Shown one piece after another: positions 37,638-44,706 of a DNA stretch of 64,000 nucleotides (position 1 is the stretch's first letter; the number at the start of each line of letters is the position of its first letter). The notes under the pieces were generated by a model, which was not told the DNA's origin, searched no databases, and saw only the letters and a program-made list of their open reading frames with translations. The stretch comes from Chitinophaga fulva (GTDB lineage: Bacteria > Bacteroidota > Bacteroidia > Chitinophagales > Chitinophagaceae). Position numbers and translations under genes: made by a program. The stretch covers positions 1,426,001 through 1,490,000 of the forward strand of contig NZ_JABBGC010000001.1 of NCBI RefSeq assembly GCF_012927205.1, given 5' to 3'.

Positions 37638-39245
37638 ATGAAAAAAATATGGATAGCACTGGCAGCTATCGCACAGCTGTTGGCCGCAGGTAACCTACAT
37701 GCGCAAACGAAGAAACCCAATATTATCCTCATCCTGGTAGATGACATGGGCTACTCCGATCTCGGGGCTTATGGTTCGGAGATCCATACGCCTAACCTGG
37801 ACCGCCTCGCCAAAGAGGGGTTGCGGCTGAAGGAATTTTACAACAACTCTATCTGTGCGCCTACCCGGGCTTCTTTGATGACCGGTCAATACCAACACAA
37901 AGCCGGCGTTGGTTTTTTCGATGTAAACCTCGGGCTGCCCGCCTACCAGGGTTTTCTGAATAAAGAGTCCCTGACCCTGGCGGAGGTGCTGAAAACGGCG
38001 GGTTACAATACGCTGATGTCCGGCAAATGGCACGTAGGTAATGATAGCCTCGCATGGCCCAATCAGCGTGGTTTTGAGCGATATTACGGTGTGATCGGCG
38101 GTGGAGCCGATTATTTTGATGCCAGGCCGATGCCGTTGTTTGGTACGGAGTATCCGGTAGTCCTCGTAGAAAATAATCAGCGCCTGCATCCGGCAGATAA
38201 CAGTTATTACTTCACTGACGAGATCGCCGGGCATGCGGTGAAATACCTGGAAGAGCAAAGCAAAAGCAACAAACCGTTCTTTCTGTATCTCGCCTTTAAT
38301 GCGCCACACTGGCCGCTGCAGGCACTTCCCGAAGACATTGCCAAATACAAAGGCCGCTATGATATCGGCTGGGATTCGTTGCGCAACGAACGGTTAACAA
38401 AACAGCGGCAACTGGGCCTTCTTGATGCGCAGCAGACCGTCGCTGCCCGCGATGCGGACGTGCCCGAATGGAACAGCCTTACCTACGATGAAAAAGAACT
38501 GTGGAAAGCCAAGATGGAGGTGTATGCCGCCATGGTAGACCGTATGGACCAGGGTGTGGGTAAGGTGCTGGATAAACTGAAAGCGTTGAAAAAAGATGAT
38601 AACACGCTGATTGTATTTATTTCTGACAACGGTGCGCCGGCAGAAGATGTGGCGCACTGGGGTGGAAAACGGGCTGCCCGTAATGCCGGTCCGGTAGGTA
38701 CTGCCGGCTCATTTGAGTCGCAGGGAAAAAACTGGTCGTATGTGTCCAATACGCCTTTCCGTGCGTTTAAGAACTTCATGTATGAAGGTGGTATCAGTTC
38801 CCCGCTGATTGCCTGGTATCCCGCTAAAATCAAAGGTGGCAGCATCGCCCGTGGCACTGCCCATCTGATAGATCTCGCGCCTACATTCTATGAGCTGGCC
38901 GGCGCCCGGTATCCGCAGCAGTATAAAGGCGTACAGCCGAATCCGTTACCCGGCCGTAGCCTGACAGGACTCTTCTTCCGCGGGGAAGACCTGCACCGCG
39001 AGGAACCCGTATTCTGGGAGAGGGCTGGTAACCGCGCTGTACGCAAAGGCAAATGGAAGCTGGTGTCCATCTACCCGCAGTACCGGTGGGAACTGTACAA
39101 CATCGATGAAGACCGCGGGGAAACCAACGACCTGGCCGCCAAAAATCCGCAGCTGGTCAATGAGTTGTCAGCCGCCTATTTTGAGTGGGCCAAACGTACC
39201 GGCGTGGTGGAATATGAGCAGATCAAGCCAAAGGGGCGGCTATAG
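37638..39245 (+). CDS. Formylglycine-dependent arylsulfatase (second of two)
   Basis: The 535-residue sulfatase is a close paralogue of the one 24 bp upstream, with long identical stretches such as QGFLNKESLTLAEVLK-like and GKWHVGNDS, which indicates tandem duplication. The signal peptide is cleaved near LHAQ (residue 23). The formylglycine cysteine is Cys73 in CAPTRASLMTG. The active-site loop FISDNGAPAEDVAHWGG differs from FISDNGAQGGFIPTG in the first copy, so the two may prefer different sulfate positions. Its 3' end overlaps the convergent AraC gene by 23 bp. Confidence 0.95.
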   Translation: MKKIWIALAAIAQLLAAGNLHAQTKKPNIILILVDDMGYSDLGAYGSEIHTPNLDRLAKEGLRLKEFYNNSICAPTRASLMTGQYQHKAGVGFFDVNLGLPAYQGFLNKESLTLAEVLKTAGYNTLMSGKWHVGNDSLAWPNQRGFERYYGVIGGGADYFDARPMPLFGTEYPVVLVENNQRLHPADNSYYFTDEIAGHAVKYLEEQSKSNKPFFLYLAFNAPHWPLQALPEDIAKYKGRYDIGWDSLRNERLTKQRQLGLLDAQQTVAARDADVPEWNSLTYDEKELWKAKMEVYAAMVDRMDQGVGKVLDKLKALKKDDNTLIVFISDNGAPAEDVAHWGGKRAARNAGPVGTAGSFESQGKNWSYVSNTPFRAFKNFMYEGGISSPLIAWYPAKIKGGSIARGTAHLIDLAPTFYELAGARYPQQYKGVQPNPLPGRSLTGLFFRGEDLHREEPVFWERAGNRAVRKGKWKLVSIYPQYRWELYNIDEDRGETNDLAAKNPQLVNELSAAYFEWAKRTGVVEYEQIKPKGRL

Positions 39246-40077
39246 CGCTTTTACGGATAGCTGACATGCCTTTGTTATAAAAACGTTTCATCATTTTATT
39301 GAGGTGACTGCTGTCGGTGAAGCCAAGGTCGTATGCTATTTCCTTAAAAGGGATGTCCGTGTACAGCGCCTTGGCTTCCGCCAGTTTCAGCTTGGACCGA
39401 AGCACGAACTCCTGGTAGGTTTCGCTGGCATTGCGTTTGAAATATTCGCTGAAATAGGTCGCTGAAATATGGAACCTTTCTGCCAGGTATTGCGGGGAGA
39501 TCATCTCTTCATCCAGCAGATGGTAGTGTATATGCAGCAGCATGTCCGCAAATTTTTTCTCTTCGTACAGGGCCTGGGGAGATATCACCGCCGCCACGTT
39601 GCGGGCAATCAGTTCCAGTACGGTGACCATGGTACTCTGCATGATACGGCGTGTATGCAGGTCGTTACGCTGGGTTTCTACCATCAGTAACCGCAACAGC
39701 TGTATGAGGTGTTGTTTGTCCACCGGATCGCTGACGAGTTCCCCGGGCAGTCGGTTGTAGTTGCCGATAATGAAGTTGAGCCGGCAGAACCATTTACCAA
39801 AGTCAATCACACAATCTTCACCGCTGGAGAAGTAAGTCGCCGTAAAACGGATGAAAAGGAAGGTGGTTTCTTCCGTGATGGTATACGTATGGCAGTCCGA
39901 CGCCGGTAGCAGGAATACGCTGCCTTCCTGGTAAGAGATGTGGTTATAGTTGACACATTGTGCGCCTTTCCCTTCGATAATATAGACCAGTTCAAAAAAA
40001 TTGTTCCGCCGGTTCCGTTTCTCCCAGTGGTCCAGTGTTTCTATACTGACGCTAAAGGGTGAGTGTGCTTTTTCCAT
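39223..40077 (-). CDS. AraC-family transcriptional regulator
   Basis: The 284-residue protein has an N-terminal cupin-like sensing domain (FELVYIIEGKGAQCVNYNHISYQEGSVFLLPASDCHTYTI in overlapping parts, residues about 22-65). Two helix-turn-helix motifs lie at the C-terminus (YLAERFHISATYFSEYFKRN and FKEIAYDLGFTDSSHLNKMMKRFY, ending near residue 275). Such proteins sense a small ligand and activate nearby genes. It converges on the sulfatase operon with a 23-bp overlap and is divergent from the oxidoreductase gene. It is a candidate controller of either, by position only. Confidence 0.93.
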   Translation of the reverse strand: MEKAHSPFSVSIETLDHWEKRNRRNNFFELVYIIEGKGAQCVNYNHISYQEGSVFLLPASDCHTYTITEETTFLFIRFTATYFSSGEDCVIDFGKWFCRLNFIIGNYNRLPGELVSDPVDKQHLIQLLRLLMVETQRNDLHTRRIMQSTMVTVLELIARNVAAVISPQALYEEKKFADMLLHIHYHLLDEEMISPQYLAERFHISATYFSEYFKRNASETYQEFVLRSKLKLAEAKALYTDIPFKEIAYDLGFTDSSHLNKMMKRFYNKGMSAIRKSAIAAPLA

Positions 40078-40176
40078 ACCGCTAAGTTACATATTTTGGG
40101 ACTGGCCCTTCAGGGGTATCCCATCTCGTTACCGTTCTTCCCTTTCTGTTTACCACTCCATCGGCAGCTGGCCTTC

Positions 40177-40184
40177 TACCTTTG
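40177..40184 (+). promoter_or_regulatory. -7 promoter box of the oxidoreductase gene
   Basis: TACCTTTG is an exact TAnnTTTG box 23 bp before the ATG at 40208. It fixes the start, since the longer frame beginning at 40001 would include the promoter. A -33 element is not obvious. Confidence 0.5.
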
Positions 40185-40207
40185 CCAGTACCAAAAATTA
40201 CCGAAAG

Positions 40208-41197
40208 ATGAAAGCTATAGTATTAGAACAACTCGACCCTGCATCTCCGCTGGCAGTAACAGAAACAGCTATTCCTGCTATTGCCGCCGATGAAGTGCTG
40301 GTAAAGACCCATGCCCTGGCCATCAATCCTGTAGATGTAAAGACACTGGAGGACTATACCATTGTACGTGACGGAGAAAAGATACGTGCCAGCGCCGCCG
40401 GAGTATTTGACGGTGTATCACCTATTATCCTGGGCTGGGACATCGCCGGGATAGTCACCGCCGTAGGCAGCGATGTCACTAAATTTAAAGTGGGCGACGC
40501 CGTATTTGGCATGGTCCATTTCCCGGGTCATGGTAAAGCTTATGCCGAATATGTAGCTGCCCCGGCATCACACCTCGCGCTGAAGCCCGCACAGGTGAGC
40601 TTTGAGGCCGCCGCTGGCGCCACTTTGGCCGCTATTACCGCCTGGCAGTGCCTCGTAGCGCATTATACCGTTAAGCCCGGTGACCGTATCCTCACCACCG
40701 CTCCCACCGGCGGCGTAGGGCATTATGCCGTGCAGATGGCCAAACATCTGGGGGCATATGTCATCGCGCTGACCAATCCGGCCAATGCCGCGCTGGCAGC
40801 CGAACTGGGCGCCGACGAAGTGCTGGAGTATACTTCTTTCGATGCTGCTACTGCTACACCGCTGCAGCTGGACCTCGTGCTGGACGCCGGTGGCCGGAAT
40901 GCCGCCCCCTGGTTTGCCCGTCACCTCAAACCCGGTGCGCCTCTTTTCTATCTGCCTTCCAGTCTCAGTAAAGCAGAACAGCAGCGGTACCAGGAGCAAG
41001 GGCTCAATGCCGCTTTTAAAATGGTCACCAACGATGAAAGTGCTATTGATGCTATCGCACAGCTGTTGCACGATGGCAGCATCATCACTAAAATCGCCGG
41101 TATTTTTGAATTTACTGATATGAAAGCCGCTTTCGCCGCACAGCAAAAAGGTACCGCTCAGGGAAAAATTATCATCCGCATGCCGGTGTCAGCATAA
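40208..41197 (+). CDS. Zinc-independent MDR-family NADPH:quinone oxidoreductase
   Basis: The 329-residue protein is a medium-chain dehydrogenase/reductase. The N-terminal GroES-like domain begins MKAIVLEQLDPASPLAVTETAIP and holds ILGWDIAGIVTAVGSDVTKFKVGDAVFG. The coenzyme domain has TTAPTGGVGHYAVQMAKHLGAYVIAL, a Rossmann glycine motif (GGVGxxA) typical of NADPH-using quinone reductases. The zinc-binding cysteines and histidine of alcohol dehydrogenases are missing. It probably reduces quinones or enones in the cytosol. It is transcribed divergently from the AraC gene, which may control it. It ends 150 bp before tRNA-Pro. Confidence 0.9.
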   Translation: MKAIVLEQLDPASPLAVTETAIPAIAADEVLVKTHALAINPVDVKTLEDYTIVRDGEKIRASAAGVFDGVSPIILGWDIAGIVTAVGSDVTKFKVGDAVFGMVHFPGHGKAYAEYVAAPASHLALKPAQVSFEAAAGATLAAITAWQCLVAHYTVKPGDRILTTAPTGGVGHYAVQMAKHLGAYVIALTNPANAALAAELGADEVLEYTSFDAATATPLQLDLVLDAGGRNAAPWFARHLKPGAPLFYLPSSLSKAEQQRYQEQGLNAAFKMVTNDESAIDAIAQLLHDGSIITKIAGIFEFTDMKAAFAAQQKGTAQGKIIIRMPVSA

Positions 41198-41265
41198 AAA
41201 TATCTGCTGAAGATGCCCGTCTATAGGGTGTCTTCAGTAGATAACTTTTTTTTATTTGAAATTTT

Positions 41266-41296
41266 TTTGGATATCATTTTAATATCCCTACCTTTG
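41266..41296 (+). promoter_or_regulatory. tRNA-Pro promoter
   Basis: TTTG (41266-41269) is followed after 19 nt by TACCTTTG (41289-41296), an exact Bacteroidota vegetative promoter. The tRNA starts about 50 bp on. Confidence 0.9.
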
Positions 41297-41347
41297 CACT
41301 CCACAAATCAGGAAACAAAGTACTGAGGAGTTGGTCCAAGGGGACTT

Positions 41348-41422
41348 CGGGGCGTAGCGTAGCCCGGTTATCGCGCCTGCTTTGGGAGCAGGAGGTCGCA
41401 AGTTCGAATCTTGCCGCCCCGA
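41348..41422 (+). tRNA. tRNA-Pro(TGG)
   Basis: The 75-nt sequence gives acceptor arms CGGGGCG (41348-41354) and CGCCCCG (41415-41421) with discriminator A. The anticodon loop is TTTGGGA with anticodon TGG, and the T arm is GCAAG-TTCGAAT-CTTGC. CCA is not encoded. Its 3' end and terminator recur at 44319-44370, which marks it as the integration site of a small island. Confidence 0.97.
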
Positions 41423-41469
41423 CGGAGAAAAAGCCATCTGAATACTCAGATGGCTTTTTTGTTTTTAGG
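41417..41469. repeat. Island direct repeat, left copy (tRNA-Pro tail and terminator)
   Basis: The 53-bp segment begins with the last six bases of tRNA-Pro (CCCCGA) and continues through CGGA and the terminator hairpin to GTTTTTAGG. It matches 44319-44370 except for one 1-nt length difference and two substitutions. It is interpreted as the att site on the tRNA side. Confidence 0.85.
41431..41460 (+). terminator. tRNA-Pro terminator
   Basis: Perfect 11-bp arms AAGCCATCTGA (41431-41441) and TCAGATGGCTT (41446-41456) are followed by TTTTGTTTTT. Confidence 0.95.
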
Positions 41470-41512
41470 AATCAGAGCCAAGTAAAGGACTTTTAACGCT
41501 AATAAAAATGAA

Positions 41513-41540
41513 AAAGGTTAGCAGATATCTGCTAACCTTT
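41513..41540. repeat. Perfect 28-bp palindrome at the head of the island
   Basis: AAAGGTTAGCAGAT is followed directly by its reverse complement, with no spacer. It lies 139 bp before the HEPN gene. It could be a regulator-binding site or a hairpin in a transcript. It is not followed by a T run. Confidence 0.7.
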
Positions 41541-41679
41541 GGTTTCTTAGGGGAACGAAAATTAACTTATTTTCAAGACCTAAATCTATCAATAGAGGTA
41601 AACTCCCGAGCCCCTTTCTGTATCGTTAAATATGATTTTTTTATCGTATTGCGTACAAAAATAAGTAATAATTTTGTAT

Positions 41680-43458
41680 ATGCAAAATATAAGCCTGATC
41701 TACGGCACAAACCCGTTTGAAAAACTATTTATTGAGAAGGGAATTGAATTACTGTATAGCAATACGATTGATACTTACAGATTAAGACTACATAATCCTA
41801 AGACCTTAATCGAAGAATTGATTACAGTAGCTGCGGAATCGGTATCTGGTATTCTTACAAACAATGACTACGTTGTTTATACTTGTAAGGAGCTGAAAAA
41901 AATAATCGATAATGAGAATCATGGATTGAATTTCACCAACCTTAATAAAAAATATTATTCCGAAACCATTTCCAAATTTGATAAGTCGAACTATAAACTC
42001 TTAATCCAATCAAGTAAGATTGTGTTGAGAGATAATGAACAATATGAGAGATATCTTCTTCACTCATTATACAAATTGGTTTATTCCCATAAGTTCTTGA
42101 ATGATGATGGCACCTCTAGATTTAGGAATGATGTTAATGACTTACAGAAGAAATTGATTGTTCTCTCAAACCATTTACTTGTCGCGTTAATTCATAAGGG
42201 GTATAGTAAGCAATATCTGTATAATTTTTTCCAAATAATATTTATTCGAAAGAGAAGCCTGACCTTTAAGGATCGTTTTAGAATTTTTACCTCGTTGATA
42301 ACTAAAACAGAGGAACGTTTTTTGGTTATATATAGAATACTTGGAGGTGCATTTCGACATTCTGAACTCAATAAAATTGATGATACTTATCAGAAAATTT
42401 CGAAATCATTTAGGAATTCACATCAAAAGAGGCTTTCGCAGCAAGTGAATGCATTTTTAGATAAGAATAAAGAGAGTAACCTTATTGGACTTAGAGTAGA
42501 AGCGAGAGATTATGTAAAAGCGATTGAAAAATCGCTGGATAAATTGTCTAAAGATATTGATATTTATCATCTTGGATTTAATCAACATGTATTCAAAATA
42601 GGTGACCAGTGTGCTGTGATTGGAGAGAGAGATTTATCAAAATCAGCAACATTTCCCAGTAATTTTCAGATAGATGGCTATACCAGAAGTAATTCGGAGG
42701 TATTCAATAAATTGCTTGATAAAATACAGAAAATACAAAATAACAATATTGACAAAGAAAGCTATAACAAAATATTATCAGCTGTAAGATATTATAGAAC
42801 GGCTGGGGAATCTCCGGAAGTAGAAACTAAACTATTGAACTATTGGATTGGTTTGGAATACATATTTACGGCGTTTAATAGTGAGGAAAAAACTATTGAT
42901 AGGATAAGGAGATATTTCCCCAAGTGTCACGCGTTGATTTATGTTAAACGGAATATGTTCGATTTTCACAAAGCACTAGGTAGACAAGGCCTAAGTGGTG
43001 TAATAAACAACTATAGTGACGATTTGAATTATCTGTTATCCATAAATAGTTATAGAGATATTTGTGCTCAAACGAACAGTGAATTATTAAAGTTTAGAAC
43101 TCAGTTTTTTCAAAAATGGTATGAAGAGCCTAATAAGATAGAGGAATCACTGAAACATCATCAGGATAATTTGATCTGGAATTTTACAAGATTGTATAGA
43201 ATTAGGAATGAAATTGTTCATAATGCAGCAATAAAAAATGGTATTTATGTACATATATCACATATCAAGTATTATCTGACATTCATTCTGAATTCAGTTC
43301 TTGACTATATGGCTGAAATGGGTGTTGATACAGATAACGACGGCAAAATTACAATTGAAGATTTTTTTATCGCACAAGAAATAATACTGGGTTCTTTAAA
43401 AGGTAAAAAACTCGCAGAATTTCTTAACGTTAAGAACCCAACCCAAATACTGAATTAA
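41680..43458 (+). CDS. Large HEPN-domain protein, ApeA-like, putative ribonuclease
   Basis: The 592-residue protein is not recognised over its first 370 residues, which are helical, Lys/Asn/Ile-rich and have no signal peptide. The C-terminal part resembles ApeA-like HEPN domains. A helix with TKLLNYWIGLEYIFTAF is followed by the motif RNEIVH at residues 509-514 (Arg509, His514), which fits the RxxxxH signature of HEPN ribonucleases. Behind it lies DTDNDGKITIED (550-561), a calcium EF-hand-type loop. ATG 41680 is taken; a TTG six bases earlier is part of a TAATTTTG box (41669-41676). That box is so close that the start or the promoter may be misplaced. Defence by RNA cleavage is an inference. 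Confidence 0.7.
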   Translation: MQNISLIYGTNPFEKLFIEKGIELLYSNTIDTYRLRLHNPKTLIEELITVAAESVSGILTNNDYVVYTCKELKKIIDNENHGLNFTNLNKKYYSETISKFDKSNYKLLIQSSKIVLRDNEQYERYLLHSLYKLVYSHKFLNDDGTSRFRNDVNDLQKKLIVLSNHLLVALIHKGYSKQYLYNFFQIIFIRKRSLTFKDRFRIFTSLITKTEERFLVIYRILGGAFRHSELNKIDDTYQKISKSFRNSHQKRLSQQVNAFLDKNKESNLIGLRVEARDYVKAIEKSLDKLSKDIDIYHLGFNQHVFKIGDQCAVIGERDLSKSATFPSNFQIDGYTRSNSEVFNKLLDKIQKIQNNNIDKESYNKILSAVRYYRTAGESPEVETKLLNYWIGLEYIFTAFNSEEKTIDRIRRYFPKCHALIYVKRNMFDFHKALGRQGLSGVINNYSDDLNYLLSINSYRDICAQTNSELLKFRTQFFQKWYEEPNKIEESLKHHQDNLIWNFTRLYRIRNEIVHNAAIKNGIYVHISHIKYYLTFILNSVLDYMAEMGVDTDNDGKITIEDFFIAQEIILGSLKGKKLAEFLNVKNPTQILN

Positions 43459-43630
43459 TTATAGTAAATTTTGTTAAACTGATTGTTTCCCCTTTTTGTT
43501 CTTTTGCTGTCCTCCAAAAGGCATGTAAAGCTGTATTGTCCTCCATCATTTGTCTAAGTCTTTCCCCAGGAGATTTGGAAAGCCAGATTTTAAGCTGCAA
43601 TTGTTTTATATGGTCAGGTGTGTCGGTCAT
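43430..43630 (-). CDS. Small partner protein of the nucleotidyltransferase
   Basis: The 66-residue protein (MTDTPDHIKQLQLKIWLSKS) is charged and helical with no signal peptide. Its ATG overlaps the nucleotidyltransferase stop by 4 bp (ATGA), so the two are translationally coupled. I recall short proteins of this sort (xTPxHIKxxQLxIWxSKxPxER) behind nucleotidyltransferase genes in Bacteroidota, but no function is known to me. Its end overlaps the 3' end of the convergent HEPN gene by 29 bp. An antitoxin or regulatory subunit is a guess. Confidence 0.65.
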   Translation of the reverse strand: MTDTPDHIKQLQLKIWLSKSPGERLRQMMEDNTALHAFWRTAKEQKGETISLTKFTIINSVFGLGS

Positions 43631-44100
43631 GTTTTAAGAAGATTAAAGGTATTCAAATTAAGCTTGCCAACCCAGTCTTTAATATAGTCCCAATCCAGCG
43701 TTTCGAGTGAAGCCAGATTCTTGATATCTTCTATTTGCATTGCAGACTGATATGTCTGAATCCATATGAGTTTAGAAATAAGCAGATCTTCAACCGAAAC
43801 TGCGTAGACTATTTGACCCCAAAAATCTATCTGTATCCTTCTGCTGAATTCTATTTGTCTGAATGGATCAGGCTTCAAAACAACAAAATCTGCATTAAAG
43901 TCAGAAGCATGATCAATAATGTTAAACATGCTTCGGCGATTTATCGCATCTTGTATGGCATCTTTATCACAATAATACCCATTCTCAAAATTTGCAATAA
44001 AGCTGTCGATATCTTTGGATTCAAGATGTATGATAAAGTCAAAATCCCTTGTTGCTCTTGGCACGATGTATAAACTCATCTCCACACTACCCGAAAGCAT
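43627..44100 (-). CDS. AbiEii-like nucleotidyltransferase, N-terminus possibly lost
   Basis: The 157-residue protein has a nucleotidyltransferase core. MLSGSVEMSLYIVPRATRDFDFIIHLES gives the GS motif (Gly-Ser at residues 4-5) and the Asp-x-Asp metal pair in DFDF. A later stretch (FWGQIVYAVSVEDLLISKLIW) matches AbiEii-like and related substrate-free nucleotidyltransferases. In such proteins a short helix (…LHELNIPY) normally precedes the first Met here. That helix is encoded in frame for 17 codons upstream without any usual start codon and then meets a stop. So the gene may be N-terminally truncated, or start at an unusual codon. Twin palindromes lie just upstream. Confidence 0.75.
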   Translation of the reverse strand: MLSGSVEMSLYIVPRATRDFDFIIHLESKDIDSFIANFENGYYCDKDAIQDAINRRSMFNIIDHASDFNADFVVLKPDPFRQIEFSRRIQIDFWGQIVYAVSVEDLLISKLIWIQTYQSAMQIEDIKNLASLETLDWDYIKDWVGKLNLNTFNLLKT

Positions 44101-44130
44101 ATATGGGATATTGAGCTCATGGAGTATACC

Positions 44131-44205
44131 ATGAGCCGAATATTTTAATTATTCGGCTCAATTTACGGAAAAATATGAGCCGAATAAGCCCTCGAATCGG
44201 CTCAT
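44131..44205. promoter_or_regulatory. Twin palindromes upstream of the nucleotidyltransferase gene
   Basis: TGAGCCGAAT (44132-44141) pairs with ATTCGGCTCA (44151-44160), and ATGAGCCGA (44175-44183) pairs with TCGGCTCAT (44197-44205). The half-site ATGAGCCGAATA is repeated in direct orientation 44 bp apart. They lie 31-105 bp before the minus-strand gene, where an operator would be expected. Confidence 0.65.
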
Positions 44206-44318
44206 TTCAGAAAAAAGAATCTAATTACATGAGCTACTTTCTGGCATTACCATATTTTGGCATTAAAACAAAGAATCATTCTTGTCTGCTATAAAAGAGT
44301 TCGAAATTTGTCCGTTCC

Positions 44319-44370
44319 CCCCGACGGAAAAAAGCCATCTGAGTACTCAGATGGCTTTTTTGTTTTTAGG
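44319..44370. repeat. Island direct repeat, right copy
   Basis: This segment repeats the tRNA-Pro tail CCCCGACGGA, the terminator hairpin (AAGCCATCTGAGTACTCAGATGGCTT minus its centre base change) and GTTTTTAGG. The hairpin still looks functional and would stop transcripts entering from either side. Confidence 0.85.
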
Positions 44371-44706
44371 CTAAATAATTAACCCTAAAATCATTTCACG
44401 GATCAAGTTGAAAACTTGGGGGATGAAGTAACAACACATTGCCTGGCGACAGCAATGAGAAAGGAGTGTTTCCCTGGATATATCGCTATGGTACATACAG
44501 CACGCCTATAGTAACCCAGGGGGAAAGGTGGACTTGATGCGGGGGGTGTTCTTTGGATGTATAGTTTTAATGAAATGTAACAGGAAGGATGGAGAAGATG
44601 CAGGACATCCATGTAAAGGCAGACCACAGGTTAAGCCTGCGGGCAGTAGGTGGGAGTATGTAGTTCAAAGGGATCATCAGTATACAGTTGCCAGGCAGGA
44701 AATGGC
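44371..44706. other. Non-coding spacer right of the island
   Basis: Two short frames on opposite strands overlap here, but neither has a plausible start context or protein-like composition. I see no gene, repeat or clear promoter. Confidence 0.4.

Larger units (their letters stand above)
41423..44370. mobile_element. Small genomic island inserted at tRNA-Pro
   Basis: About 2.9 kb of AT-rich DNA is bounded by nearly identical copies of the tRNA-Pro 3' tail plus terminator. A degenerate T-arm-like stretch (GTTCGAAATTTG at 44299-44310) precedes the right copy, so the duplication began inside the tRNA. Cargo is a HEPN-type protein (plus strand) and a nucleotidyltransferase with a small partner (minus strand). 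Base and codon use are clearly more AT-rich than the flanks. No integrase or transposase is found, so the element is a remnant or is moved in trans. Confidence 0.75.

Noticed and set aside
41508..41720. A 70-codon gene before the HEPN gene
   Set aside because: Its first codons lie in the perfect palindrome and its end overlaps the HEPN gene in another frame. It is not convincing as a protein.
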